Shown here: one piece after another, positions 37,761-47,044 of the stretch | Position numbering within the stretch: the stretch's first letter is position 1 | How the letters are laid out: the number at the start of each line of letters is the position of its first letter | Origin: Ignavibacteria bacterium | GTDB taxonomy: Bacteria > Bacteroidota > Ignavibacteria > Tepidaquicellales > OLB5 | Assembly: GCA_030835025.1 (NCBI GenBank) | Contig: JAUQWS010000021.1 | Coordinates: 1 to 63,941 of the forward strand | DNA length: 63,941 bases | Direction: 5' to 3' | Notes under the pieces: model-generated | Seen by the model: the letters and a program-made list of their open reading frames with translations, nothing else | What the model was told of the DNA's origin: nothing | Database searches by the model: none | Program-made: the position numbers and the translations under genes

Positions 37761-38543
37761 TTATTCAACGTATTGATAATTTTTCTCATCTGTGATCCAC
37801 GAATATGTGTCATCCGCGCTGGTTTGTATCTGCTTCAGGAACTTGTTGCTGTCTCTGCACTTGTAATGTTTTTCAAAAAACTTCTCACCCTGTTTTTCAT
37901 CTCCGGCAATTTTATACTGTATCATTACATATTCAAAAAAATTCAGGTACCAGCTGTCAGCGCACGGATCATTGGCCTGTACAAATTCCTTCATTGTATG
38001 CAATACAGATTCCTCATCGGGCTGTATGTAACTTTTCTTGCCTGAAGGTACCGGGAAAAGACCGAGCTTATTTTTCCTGTATTCCACAAACCAGTTGTAA
38101 CCCAATCCCATAAGTGAAGGAGACATTCTGGTATACATGCTTATCACAGGCCTCCCAAAAGAATTGCTGTCAAGTTCTGCATTCTGCATCTGATAAAGCG
38201 GCTTTTCGCTCCTGGAGATATCCCATACAAGCATTGTATTGTTGATATATGGTGATGCTCCTTCTGTTAAGCTAAGGAGAAGCTCGTTTTTGCCATCACC
38301 GTTAAGATCCGAAATATAATGTGTAATGTATCCTGAGTATATACTATCTGCCGAAAAAACCATATTGCCGCCTTTAAGCACTCTTATCGTACCCGTAAAG
38401 TAATGATTGTCATTGTATTCCAGCTTCAGTTCAGTATCGTAGTAACTGATTCTTACGTTCTTTATTGAATCACCCTGTCCGAATATTTTGAAAGAACATA
38501 AAAACATTATCAGCAATAGCAGGATATTATGTTTTTTAATCAT
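37761..38543 (-). CDS. Secreted hypothetical protein with an FG-GAP-like segment
   Basis: The open frame starts at 38573, but the signal peptide begins at the Met encoded at 38543 ('MIKKHNILLLLIMFLCSF'), so this start is preferred; it overlaps the end of deoC by 8 bp. The mature protein (about 240 aa) has a beta-rich region with 'HYISDLNGDGKNELLLSL', which resembles the calcium-binding FG-GAP/integrin-like repeat (one copy). A helical, Cys-containing C-terminal part follows. Function unknown. It is translationally coupled to deoC, although exported. Confidence 0.75.
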   Translation of the reverse strand: MIKKHNILLLLIMFLCSFKIFGQGDSIKNVRISYYDTELKLEYNDNHYFTGTIRVLKGGNMVFSADSIYSGYITHYISDLNGDGKNELLLSLTEGASPYINNTMLVWDISRSEKPLYQMQNAELDSNSFGRPVISMYTRMSPSLMGLGYNWFVEYRKNKLGLFPVPSGKKSYIQPDEESVLHTMKEFVQANDPCADSWYLNFFEYVMIQYKIAGDEKQGEKFFEKHYKCRDSNKFLKQIQTSADDTYSWITDEKNYQYVE

Positions 38544-39450
38544 TTGTGAAATATTCCGCGGATTGATAAACACCGGTTTTTTGTTTCATATACTGCATCA
38601 ACAGGTCATTCAGCAGCGTTGATGCGCCAAGCCTGAAGAACTGGGGAGTAAGCCAGGCAGCACCAAGCGTTTCATTAACAAGACACAAATATGAAATTGC
38701 ATCTTTTGTCGTTCTGATCCCGCCAGCTGGTTTCATTCCGACAATTCTTCCGGTTTCATTGTAATAATCCCTTATTGCCTCAAGCATAACAAGGGTTACA
38801 GGCAAAGTTGCTGCAGGCTGAACTTTCCCTGTAGAAGTTTTTATGAAATCAGCGCCGGCAAGCATTGCTATTATACTTGCTTTCCTGACGTTATCAAATG
38901 TTTCCAATTCCCCAGTTTCTAAAATGACTTTCAGATGTGCTTCTCCGCAAGTTTCTTTTACCGCACGAACTTCCCTGAAAAGATAATCATGGTTGCCCTC
39001 CAAAAACGCGCCTCTGCTTATCACCATATCAACTTCATCTGCACCCAATGCAACAACTTTTTTAACTTCCTCAACTTTTAGTTTTAACGGAGATTGCCCC
39101 GAAGGGAATGAGGCAGCAACAGATGCAACTTTAACACCGCTTCCGCTGAGTGCATCCTTAGCCGGTGCTATCAGATTCGGGTAAACGCAAACAGCTGCGA
39201 CATGCGGAATTTCATCGGTGCCATCAAGCGGTCTGATAGCTTTTCTGCATAATGCCTTCACTTTTCCATCGGAATCTTTGCCTTCAAGAGTTGTAAGGTC
39301 TATCATTGAAACTGCCATCTTAATGGCAGCAATCTTACTTTTACCCTTAATGCTTCGTGATGCTATGGAAGCAGCTCTCTCCTTAGCCCCGATTTCATCT
39401 ACGGCAAAATGATAGCTTTCAAGGTGCTTTAATTCTGTGCTAAGTATCAT
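38536..39450 (-). CDS. deoC: Deoxyribose-phosphate aldolase
   Basis: DeoC cleaves 2-deoxyribose 5-phosphate to acetaldehyde and glyceraldehyde 3-phosphate, feeding nucleoside carbon into glycolysis. The class I aldolase residues are present: Schiff-base Lys in 'GADFIKTSTG', Lys in 'GMKPAGGIR' and Asp in 'ADEVDMVIS'. The frame could start at TTG 39462, but ATG 39450 is preferred because the TTG lies inside a candidate -7 box (TAAATTTG, 39460-39467). The chain is longer than E. coli DeoC (about 304 versus 259), mostly at the N-terminus. It is the head gene of a same-strand cluster with an aldehyde dehydrogenase. Confidence 0.94.
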   Translation of the reverse strand: MILSTELKHLESYHFAVDEIGAKERAASIASRSIKGKSKIAAIKMAVSMIDLTTLEGKDSDGKVKALCRKAIRPLDGTDEIPHVAAVCVYPNLIAPAKDALSGSGVKVASVAASFPSGQSPLKLKVEEVKKVVALGADEVDMVISRGAFLEGNHDYLFREVRAVKETCGEAHLKVILETGELETFDNVRKASIIAMLAGADFIKTSTGKVQPAATLPVTLVMLEAIRDYYNETGRIVGMKPAGGIRTTKDAISYLCLVNETLGAAWLTPQFFRLGASTLLNDLLMQYMKQKTGVYQSAEYFTND

Positions 39451-39459
39451 ATTAGAGGC

Positions 39460-39467
39460 CAAATTTA
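39460..39467 (-). promoter_or_regulatory. Candidate -7 box (TAAATTTG) for deoC
   Basis: TAAATTTG on the minus strand, 9 bp before the ATG of deoC, fits TAnnTTTG. The -33 position reads TTT. If real, the deoC message has a very short leader. Confidence 0.35.
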
Positions 39468-39548
39468 ACTATATATTTTCATAATAGAAACGCTTTTTTG
39501 TTAATGAAAACCACGATTTTATGTATTAACATTATGAATTTTAAATAC

Positions 39549-39556
39549 TATCTTTG
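39549..39556 (+). promoter_or_regulatory. Candidate -7 box (TATCTTTG) for the S9 peptidase gene
   Basis: TATCTTTG lies 29 bp before ATG 39585. TTA occupies the -33 slot 20 bp upstream (two of three bases of TTG). Confidence 0.35.
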
Positions 39557-39584
39557 TTGATAATTCCAACTAAAATTTACTGCG

Positions 39585-41438
39585 ATGTCTTCTGACAAAT
39601 CCGGAAGAACCGGCCGTGGAAAACACGAAGTACAACCGGTCAAGAACTACAGAATCTCTCAATTTTTTGCCATCAGGGCTATAACTACACTCAGTATTTC
39701 TCCTGACGGAAAAACAATTGCCTACATAACCAATACCAATGGGCTGCCGAACATTTGGACGATTCCAATACAGGGGGGCTGGACTTCACAGATTACACTA
39801 CAAGAAAATGCAGTTACTTCACTTTTCTATTCCCCTAAAAAGAACCAGATAGCGTTCCAATCTGACCTCCAGGGTGATGAAAACTTTCAGCTTTATCTTG
39901 TTTCTGATAAAGGCGGAGAAACTGAATACATAACGCCGTCTCACATCGGCTCCCAGGTGCAGTTCTGCTCGTGGAACAAAAAAGGAGACAAGATACTTTT
40001 CTCTTCTAACAAAAGAGATAAGAGATTTTTTGATACTTATGTTTACGATCTTGAGACAAAGACTGAAGATTGCATTTATGAATCCAACGATATTTATCCA
40101 CAGGTAGCAGTAGCGTGGAGCAAAGACGAAAAACACGTACTTTACCAGAAGTTCTATAATAATTCCGATCAGGATGTTCTGTTGTATGAACTTGCTGAGA
40201 AGAAAATGCTGAATATCACTGAGCATAAAGGTGCAATGAAAAACCTGGGAGGTTATTTCAGTAAAAAGGACAACAATGTCTACTTCATTTCTGATTATGA
40301 GCGCGAATTTGAAGCATTGGCGTTCTATAACATTAAGTCAGGCGAAATTGGATGGACCAAACAGGAAAAATGGGATATTACAAATTATACTTTTTCAAAG
40401 TCCGAAAAATATCTGCTGTATTCAATTAATGAAAATGGTGCAACAAAGCTAAAATTGGAGAACCGGAGATCGGGTAAAACAAAAACGATCAAGCTGCCGA
40501 AAGGCAACTGCATATTTTTTGAGTTTACGCCTGATGAGAAGAAAATTGTCCTGATATTTGATTCGGCTCAGAACCCGAACGACATTTACGTCTATGACAT
40601 TAAGAAAGAAAAATTCAGCCAGATCACTTTTTCTATGATCGGGGGTATACCAAGAAATGATTTTGTTGTACCAAACGAAATAAAGTACAAGAGCTTTGAC
40701 GGTCTTGAAATTTCCGGTTATATGTACATCCCAAAAGGGATGAAAAAAGACGGTACCAATCCGGCAATAGTTTGGCCCCACGGAGGACCGGAATGGCAGG
40801 AGAAAGTACTTTTCCATAAGTTCTTCCAGATACTCACAAATAACGGCTACATTGTAATTGCCCCTAACTTCCGGGGAAGCACAGGATACGGCAAGTCCTT
40901 TCAGAGAAAAATATACAAGGATTGGGGCGGCGGAGAGTTTAAAGACGTACTGGGGGCATATGAATACCTTGCCGGGTCGGGATATGCCGATAGATCCAAG
41001 ATTGCAGTCGTCGGCGGCAGCTTTGGCGGCTTTATGACACTCACCTGTGTTACTAAAGCACCTGAGCTTTGGAAATGTGCAGTCGATATATTCGGTCCTT
41101 CAAATCTGCTTACATTCCAGAAGTCAATTCCGGAACACTGGAAGCCGGGAGTCGCAGAGCTTGTTGGTGACCCTGAAAAAGATCTTGAAATGCTGAAGGA
41201 AAGGTCACCAATTAATTTTGTGGATAATATCAAGTGCCCTATTTTCATTATTCAGGGTAAGAATGATCCCAGAGTATCACAATCGGAATCAGATCAGATA
41301 GTTGAAAGGCTCCGCTCACAAAACAAGGATGTTGAGTATTTGGTGCTCGAAGATGAAGGACACGGATTTTCGAAGGTTTCAAACCAGATACTTGTATGGG
41401 AGAAGATTTGCAAATACCTGAATAAACATCTCAAATAA
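39585..41438 (+). CDS. S9 family peptidase (acylaminoacyl-peptidase-like)
   Basis: This 617-aa prolyl oligopeptidase-family enzyme has no signal peptide, so it is likely cytoplasmic. The N-terminal half is a seven-bladed beta-propeller ('ISPDGKTIAYITNTNGLPNI', 'WSKDEKHVLYQKF'). The C-terminal alpha/beta-hydrolase has 'GGSFGGF' (nucleophile Ser479), 'GKNDPRV' (Asp) and 'DEGHGF' (His). It trims short peptides; exact specificity is unknown. It heads a run with folD (9 bp later), prmA and ppx. Confidence 0.93.
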   Translation: MSSDKSGRTGRGKHEVQPVKNYRISQFFAIRAITTLSISPDGKTIAYITNTNGLPNIWTIPIQGGWTSQITLQENAVTSLFYSPKKNQIAFQSDLQGDENFQLYLVSDKGGETEYITPSHIGSQVQFCSWNKKGDKILFSSNKRDKRFFDTYVYDLETKTEDCIYESNDIYPQVAVAWSKDEKHVLYQKFYNNSDQDVLLYELAEKKMLNITEHKGAMKNLGGYFSKKDNNVYFISDYEREFEALAFYNIKSGEIGWTKQEKWDITNYTFSKSEKYLLYSINENGATKLKLENRRSGKTKTIKLPKGNCIFFEFTPDEKKIVLIFDSAQNPNDIYVYDIKKEKFSQITFSMIGGIPRNDFVVPNEIKYKSFDGLEISGYMYIPKGMKKDGTNPAIVWPHGGPEWQEKVLFHKFFQILTNNGYIVIAPNFRGSTGYGKSFQRKIYKDWGGGEFKDVLGAYEYLAGSGYADRSKIAVVGGSFGGFMTLTCVTKAPELWKCAVDIFGPSNLLTFQKSIPEHWKPGVAELVGDPEKDLEMLKERSPINFVDNIKCPIFIIQGKNDPRVSQSESDQIVERLRSQNKDVEYLVLEDEGHGFSKVSNQILVWEKICKYLNKHLK

Positions 41439-41447
41439 AAATCCGAA

Positions 41448-42335
41448 ATGATAGAAGTACTCGAGAAAATAATTGACGGCAAACTGATCGCTGAAAAGGT
41501 AATATCAGAGATCAAGCAGGAACTACTCGGAAAATCCGTCAAGCCCGGGCTTGCGCTTATTCTAGTCGGCAACAACCCCTCATCTGAATTGTATGTGAAG
41601 ATGAAATCCAGAAAATGTGCTGAGCTTGGATATCATTCAGTCGTTAACAGGCAGCCTGAGACAATTGCAGAAGCAGATCTTTTGGAGCTGATTCGCGGTT
41701 ATAATAATGACCCTTCAATTCACGGAATTCTGATCCAGCTTCCCCTCCCAAAGAGCATAAATGAAATGAATGTGCTTGAAGCTGTTGATTACAGAAAAGA
41801 TGTGGACGGATTCCACCCTGTTAATGCAGGAAGGCTGATGATCGGGGAAAAGTGTTTTGTCCCAGCTACACCCGCAGGTATAGTTGAAATGTTAAGACGC
41901 TTCGATGTAAAAACTTCCGGAAAAAACGTAGTAGTTCTTGGCAGAAGCAATATAGTCGGAAAGCCGATCGCCAATATTCTGCTGCAGAAAAACAAAAATG
42001 CCAACGCTACGGTCACAGTTTGCCATAGTGGTACAGAAAACTTAACTGAATACACCAAAAAGGCAGATGTCATAATTGCTGCCATTGGCAAGGCAAACTT
42101 CCTGAAGGGCAATATGATCAAAGAAGGTGCTGTAATAATTGATGTCGGAATAAACAGAGTGGAGAGCCCTGAATCCAAAAATGGTTATAAGACCGTTGGT
42201 GACGTTGATTTTAATGACTGTTATCCAAAAGTATCCCTCATCACCCCTGTTCCGGGTGGTGTTGGACCAATGACCATCGCAATGCTGATGAAGAATACTC
42301 TTGATTCAGCTTTAGGCAGAATTTACGGCTCATAG
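41448..42335 (+). CDS. folD: Bifunctional methylenetetrahydrofolate dehydrogenase/cyclohydrolase
   Basis: FolD interconverts 5,10-methylene-, 5,10-methenyl- and 10-formyl-tetrahydrofolate for purine and formyl-Met synthesis. The 295-aa protein has the catalytic 'YVKMK' (Tyr49, Lys53), 'GILIQLPLPKSIN', the Rossmann 'VVVLGRSNIVGKPIANIL', and 'TPVPGGVGPMTIAMLM' near the C-terminus, all standard. It lies between the S9 peptidase (9 bp) and prmA (9 bp), so it is in the same operon. Confidence 0.97.
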   Translation: MIEVLEKIIDGKLIAEKVISEIKQELLGKSVKPGLALILVGNNPSSELYVKMKSRKCAELGYHSVVNRQPETIAEADLLELIRGYNNDPSIHGILIQLPLPKSINEMNVLEAVDYRKDVDGFHPVNAGRLMIGEKCFVPATPAGIVEMLRRFDVKTSGKNVVVLGRSNIVGKPIANILLQKNKNANATVTVCHSGTENLTEYTKKADVIIAAIGKANFLKGNMIKEGAVIIDVGINRVESPESKNGYKTVGDVDFNDCYPKVSLITPVPGGVGPMTIAMLMKNTLDSALGRIYGS

Positions 42336-42344
42336 TTTCCCTGT

Positions 42345-43199
42345 ATGCAGAATTTTTATCTGGAACTTGAAATTGCTTTTAATGAAAAGACTTATGAGCT
42401 TATTTATAACAGGCTTTATATTAATGGCATAAATTCAATTCTCGAAGAAAGCGGAACCCTTAAAGTATATTTAAAACCCGAAGAAAAATCCCTTGCCGAA
42501 AAGATCATGCATGATCTTGTAGAGACAGATCTTCTGAGAGCAGACGATATCAGCCTCTCGGAATTCCCTGAGCAGGACTGGAACAAAGAATGGGAAAAGA
42601 CGATCGGACCGATATACATAAAAGATAAGCTGGTCATTTATCCTTCGTGGAAAAGAGATGAATTAGTTCTCACAGAAGGAAGGATTCCCATAGAAATTGA
42701 TCCGAAAATGTCCTTTGGCACGGGACATAATGAAACAACACAGTTAATTCTTGAGCAAATGGTTGAATTCATTAACCCGCTGACTGATGAATACCTTTTG
42801 GATTTCGGGAGCGGTACTGGCATTCTTTCGATAGCTGCGATAAAACTTGGTGTCAAAAAAGCAGTTGCCATAGAGATAGATGATGATTCCATCGAAAACT
42901 CCCGTGAGTACTTCAGAATCAATGATGTTGAAGGCAGGATAAAACTTTATCAATCCGACTTAAAGTATTTGACCGAAACCGGTTTTGACGTAATTGCAGC
43001 AAATATCATTAAAAGTGTAATTGTGCCAAACCTCAAATTGATGAGTACAAAACTTAAGCCGAATGGAAAACTTTTTGTTACGGGAATTCTTAAAGAAGAG
43101 ACCGAAGAAATGATATCCGAACTCACTGCGCATGATTTCAGGTTGATAGATCTAAGGCAGCAGGCTGAATGGTCTGCTTTCTATGCTATAAAGAAATGA
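42345..43199 (+). CDS. prmA: Ribosomal protein L11 methyltransferase
   Basis: PrmA trimethylates ribosomal protein L11. This 284-aa protein has the N-terminal substrate-recognition domain (about 1-65), then 'DPKMSFGTGHNETTQLIL' (PrmA-specific), SAM motif I 'LLDFGSGTGILSIAA' and motif post-I 'VAIEIDDDSIENSREYF'; 'IAANIIKSVIVP' replaces the classic NxPx block. Length fits. Its stop overlaps the ppx start by 4 bp (ATGA). Confidence 0.93.
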   Translation: MQNFYLELEIAFNEKTYELIYNRLYINGINSILEESGTLKVYLKPEEKSLAEKIMHDLVETDLLRADDISLSEFPEQDWNKEWEKTIGPIYIKDKLVIYPSWKRDELVLTEGRIPIEIDPKMSFGTGHNETTQLILEQMVEFINPLTDEYLLDFGSGTGILSIAAIKLGVKKAVAIEIDDDSIENSREYFRINDVEGRIKLYQSDLKYLTETGFDVIAANIIKSVIVPNLKLMSTKLKPNGKLFVTGILKEETEEMISELTAHDFRLIDLRQQAEWSAFYAIKK

Positions 43200-44134
43200 A
43201 AAGAAGAACAACTATAGATATCGGTACTAACACAATGCTTATGCTGATTGCTGATTATGACTCGGCAAACCATAAAGTTAGTAGAATTCTTGATATACAG
43301 CAGGTACCGAGGCTGGGCAAAGGCGTTGATGCTGAGCGCAATATCGTTCCTGAATCTGTGAACAAGGCTATCGAAATACTGAATGAGTTCAGAAAATTAA
43401 GCGAAGAAAACGGCTCAGAAGTGATAACTGCAACTGCGACAAGCTTCATACGTGACGCACACAACAGTGCTGATTTTTTAAGTGCAGTTAGAGCGGCAAG
43501 CGGTATCAATATTGAAATACTTTCAGGCAGCGATGAAGCTAAATGGACATTTATTGGCGGAGTTTATGATAAGCTGAGTGAAAAGGATAACAGCATCACT
43601 ACCATTGATATTGGAGGCGGAAGCACAGAAATTACTGTTGCAAGGAATTTCACTGATATACGTTCGCTTAAAGATGAGGATATCAGCTGCAAAAGTATGA
43701 ATATCGGTTCTGTCAGGATTAACGAGAAATTCCTCAGCTCACACCCTCCTGCCTTTGAGAACCTTGTGCTTGCAGAACAATTTATCAATGAACACTTAAG
43801 GGAAATAGATTTCAGCATTGATGACACTGCACTTGTCGGAGTTGCCGGCACTATCACAACGCTTGGTGCGATCAAGCTGGGCCTTGATAAATTTGCAGCA
43901 GATAAAGTCGACAATCTGGTAATAAGCCTGGAAGAAATTGAAAAGATACTGGATAAACTGATACCTATGCCGCTTGAGGAGATCTATGTAATGGGTGATT
44001 ATATGACCGGCAGGGCCGACATCGTGATCCCGGGAATACTGATTCTGAAATGTTTCATGAGAAAGTTCGGATTCAGTGAAGTAAAGATAAGCACAAAAGG
44101 ACTAAGGTATGGTATTTTCTTGAGAGATGCCTAG
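43196..44134 (+). CDS. Ppx/GppA-family phosphatase
   Basis: This single-domain (312 aa) exopolyphosphatase / pppGpp phosphatase of the ASKHA fold has 'TIDIGTNTMLMLIAD' (phosphate 1), 'TTIDIGGGSTEITV' (phosphate 2) and 'VGVAGTITTLGAI'. The frame is open 9 codons further upstream, but ATG 43196 gives the normal start and the usual ATGA overlap with prmA. It lacks the C-terminal HD domain of the long Ppx proteins. Polyphosphate versus (p)ppGpp as substrate cannot be told from sequence. Polyphosphate kinase 2 lies 15 kb away. Confidence 0.92.
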   Translation: MKRRTTIDIGTNTMLMLIADYDSANHKVSRILDIQQVPRLGKGVDAERNIVPESVNKAIEILNEFRKLSEENGSEVITATATSFIRDAHNSADFLSAVRAASGINIEILSGSDEAKWTFIGGVYDKLSEKDNSITTIDIGGGSTEITVARNFTDIRSLKDEDISCKSMNIGSVRINEKFLSSHPPAFENLVLAEQFINEHLREIDFSIDDTALVGVAGTITTLGAIKLGLDKFAADKVDNLVISLEEIEKILDKLIPMPLEEIYVMGDYMTGRADIVIPGILILKCFMRKFGFSEVKISTKGLRYGIFLRDA

Positions 44135-44171
44135 AAACAGTAACAAACTTCCGATCTACCTTCAAAAATAG

Positions 44172-44195
44172 AAAAAGCGGGAACTTGCTTCCCGC
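44172..44195 (-). terminator. Rho-independent terminator for tRNA-Lys
   Basis: A perfect 7-bp stem GCGGGAA/TTCCCGC with a 5-nt loop is followed on the minus strand by TTTTTCTATTTTT. It lies 32 bp downstream of tRNA-Lys. Confidence 0.75.
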
Positions 44196-44226
44196 CTAAA
44201 TACTTAAAAAAACAAGTGAAACTGAG

Positions 44227-44299
44227 TGCATCCTTGGGGGCTCGAACCCCAGGCCTAATGATTAAGAGTCATTTGCTCTACCAACTGAGCTAAGGATGC
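44227..44299 (-). tRNA. tRNA-Lys (anticodon CTT)
   Basis: A complete 73-nt cloverleaf. The acceptor GCATCCT pairs with AGGATGC, the D-arm is AGCTCAGTTGGTAGAGC, the anticodon loop CTCTTAA has anticodon CTT, and the T-arm is TGGGGTTCGAGCCCC. Discriminator A; no encoded CCA. CATATTTGTG, close to the TATATTTGTG seen at other promoters, lies right upstream (44301-44310). Confidence 0.95.
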
Positions 44300-44649
44300 C
44301 CACAAATATGCATTTTTGGGTGATTTCTATCAATCCCTTTTTTTATATAGAAAGCAGATTACTTTTGATTTTTAATCTTTTCAAGATAGAGACATCTATT
44401 GAAATAAAATAGAAGTTCGAGGAAAGTAAAAATTAATAGAAATGATCTCACTATTTTCCCTCAATTAAGGAAGAAGGGAAGCCAAGCTAAAAATCTGTCT
44501 TTGACTCCCCTACTCCTAAAATGTTAAGCTCAATTGTCCAGGAAGAAATGCTTGTGAAGTAAGTCAATATACAAAATTCGAAGATAACTGAATGAATGTG
44601 ATCTCTATTTACTTCTCTGTTTATGATATCTTCCCTTTCACAAAAAGAA
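44300..44649. other. AT-rich intergenic region between tRNA-Lys and a T9SS cargo gene
   Basis: No credible gene, no RNA gene and no clear terminator for the cargo gene that ends at 44650. One weak inverted repeat (TTCCCT/AGGGAA) lies near 44457-44477. Confidence 0.4.
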
Positions 44650-46857
44650 CTACTTTAATAATATCATTTTTTTTGTATCTATAATTTTGCGGTCAACCAC
44701 CAACTTGTAGAAATATACTCCTGATGCAAAATTCGCTCCGTTGAAAGAATATTTTACAATTCCCGGATTAAGAGTCATATTGACGGCATTACTGATTTCT
44801 CTTCCTGTTATATCGTAAATCTTAAGTGATACCAAACCTGCTTTCGGAAGCGCAAATTCGATAGTTGTTGTTGGGTTGAACGGATTAGGATAATTTTGTT
44901 TTAGATAATATTTAGAAGGAATAACAGTTCCTGACCATTCTGCACCGGTAATAGTCTGACTAACGATTTTAAGGATATAACCGTTATCACCAACAACAAA
45001 ACCTGAATCCGGATGTGTAAAATAACAACCGTAACCATACTGACCTGATGTATTTTGAAAAAACCAGTTTGCTCCCCCGTCAGTTGTTTTTGCTGAGTAA
45101 CCGAGGGAAGCGAATATCCATCCGGTGTTTAAGTCAAACCATTTCATTGAGTAAAGAGCATTATTGAAAGGATGCGGAATTGTATCAAAACCGGTTCCTC
45201 CATCTGTCGTTCTGCAGAGTTTTGCACCAGCCGAACCGCAAACGTATCCCGTTTCTGCATTGAAGAATTTTACTCCGTTTAAACCGAATGTCGACATTGG
45301 TGTATTTGTTAAAGTTGTCCAGTTAGCTCCTCCATCAGTAGTCTTTAGCAGTTTTGCAGCATTATTTCCTGCATATCCTGTATTAGCATTTACGAAGGAT
45401 GAAGAAGATATCCTTGTTTCACTGCCCAAATTAGTAAGCAGTTCCCAGTTTAGTCCACCGTTTGTTGTCTTCCATCCGCCGCCTGTGTTTGAAGAATTCT
45501 GAAACAAATAACCTGTTGATGCATTTACAAACTCGATTCTTTTAAAAGTGAATGTACCAACCGGCCCGGGAATTGAATCCCAGTTTAAACCTGCATTTGT
45601 TGTTCTGCGCAGATTACCTGCTGAACCGGACATAAATCCTGTGGTATTATTTACCATTGAGAGACTATAATAAGTGGCAGAAGAATTGAATGGTACAATT
45701 GCCCAGTTCATTCCGCCGTTTGTTGACCTTAAAACCTGGTCAAATGTTGCTGTTGAACCCCTGCCGCCTGTTACCAATACCAAACCATTACTATTTTGAG
45801 CCCAAACATCGTACTTAGTTGCCGGACTTAACCAATGTGTAAGTGCAGTAAAGTTAGCGCCGGCATTAGTTGATTTTTGTATTGAACCATAAGCGCCAAC
45901 CGCTGCTATATTGTTTCCGCTGACATCCACGGAATAATGTGTTGACGTCCATGACATATTCGGGTCATTAAAACTCAGTAGAGTCCAGTTTTGCCCAAAA
46001 TTTTCTGTTTTATATATTCCGTATGAATCACCAACCGCATAAAAAGCAGGTGTTGGTGTTAAGGTAAAATGCAGCCCATACATAGCCGAAGCAGATGGTG
46101 AATTAACACTTGTCCAGTTCACACCGCCATTAGTTGTCAATTTAATATTTCCGGATGAACCGCAAATCATACCTGTATTTGCATCAATAAAATTTATATC
46201 ATAAATAGTAAATGCAGTTCCTGTATTATAAACGATCCAGTTTAGTCCACCGTTTGTTGTTTTCAACACATTACCTGCTAAAGGACTGGGAACTGTTGTA
46301 GCGACATAAATTATATTTGCATCAACTGCAAAAATATTATAATTCACAGAGGTTACACCTGTTGATAATGAATCCCAGGTTAATCCGGCATTGGTTGTTT
46401 TAAAAACTTTACCTCCTGCACCCGAAACAAAACCAATTGTGTTTTTAACAAAATGAAGTCCATACATAGAGTTTGTTGTCGGAATGCCAATTGAATCCCA
46501 TGAAACACCTGCATTTGTAGTTCTTGCAATCCATCCGGTATAACCGCAAATCACCCCGGTATTCAGATCAAAGAACCAACCGTTCATCAGGTTTCTCCCC
46601 TCTCCGTAGAACGACGGCAGCCAGCCGCCGGCATTAGTGTAAACGGTCCAGTTAGCCCCGGCATTTGATGATTTCATAAATGTTCCAGTATTACCGCAGG
46701 CATACCAGTTTAAAGGATCAATCATTTTCACCCAGCGCAATTGATTTCCTTGCGGTCCTGGGTGTGCCCACTTCCAGTCCTGGTTAACCTGTGCATCGAG
46801 ATTCACTGCAAATACCACAGAAATCAGAACAAAAAACAATGTAAATATTCTTTTCAT
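44650..46857 (-). CDS. Secreted repeat protein (YCF48/BNR-like) with T9SS sorting domain
   Basis: The start is taken at ATG 46857 ('MKRIFTLFFVLISVVFAVNL'), which begins a signal peptide and has AAAGGGG upstream; an in-frame extension to 46887 is unlikely. The mature protein has 13 repeats of about 45-50 residues, each with a (T/S)TN(A/G)G..W core such as 'TTNAGVSWDSIG' and 'TTNGGLNWELLT', like the Ycf48/sialidase-type beta-propeller repeats. The last about 85 residues ('QNYPNPFNPTTTIEFALPKA' onward) are a type A T9SS sorting domain. It is expected outside the cell, probably as a binding or adhesion protein; ligand unknown. Single-gene unit. Confidence 0.92.
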   Translation of the reverse strand: MKRIFTLFFVLISVVFAVNLDAQVNQDWKWAHPGPQGNQLRWVKMIDPLNWYACGNTGTFMKSSNAGANWTVYTNAGGWLPSFYGEGRNLMNGWFFDLNTGVICGYTGWIARTTNAGVSWDSIGIPTTNSMYGLHFVKNTIGFVSGAGGKVFKTTNAGLTWDSLSTGVTSVNYNIFAVDANIIYVATTVPSPLAGNVLKTTNGGLNWIVYNTGTAFTIYDINFIDANTGMICGSSGNIKLTTNGGVNWTSVNSPSASAMYGLHFTLTPTPAFYAVGDSYGIYKTENFGQNWTLLSFNDPNMSWTSTHYSVDVSGNNIAAVGAYGSIQKSTNAGANFTALTHWLSPATKYDVWAQNSNGLVLVTGGRGSTATFDQVLRSTNGGMNWAIVPFNSSATYYSLSMVNNTTGFMSGSAGNLRRTTNAGLNWDSIPGPVGTFTFKRIEFVNASTGYLFQNSSNTGGGWKTTNGGLNWELLTNLGSETRISSSSFVNANTGYAGNNAAKLLKTTDGGANWTTLTNTPMSTFGLNGVKFFNAETGYVCGSAGAKLCRTTDGGTGFDTIPHPFNNALYSMKWFDLNTGWIFASLGYSAKTTDGGANWFFQNTSGQYGYGCYFTHPDSGFVVGDNGYILKIVSQTITGAEWSGTVIPSKYYLKQNYPNPFNPTTTIEFALPKAGLVSLKIYDITGREISNAVNMTLNPGIVKYSFNGANFASGVYFYKLVVDRKIIDTKKMILLK

Positions 46858-47044
46858 TACATTACCCCTTTTTGTTAACAACTTCAATCATGCTCGGTAG
46901 AACAATGCAACCGGAACATAATCAGTTATTTCACTTTTTATTTATTTTTAAAACACTTCATAGAACTAAAATTTAATTTGTATTTATAACTAAAGTATCA
47001 CATTATTCCAAATCGTTGTAATAAAATCAGTCACATATGACATT

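Noticed and set aside
44300-44649. Riboswitch or small RNA in the spacer after tRNA-Lys
   Set aside because: No conserved riboswitch motif or strong stem-loop with a T-run could be found.
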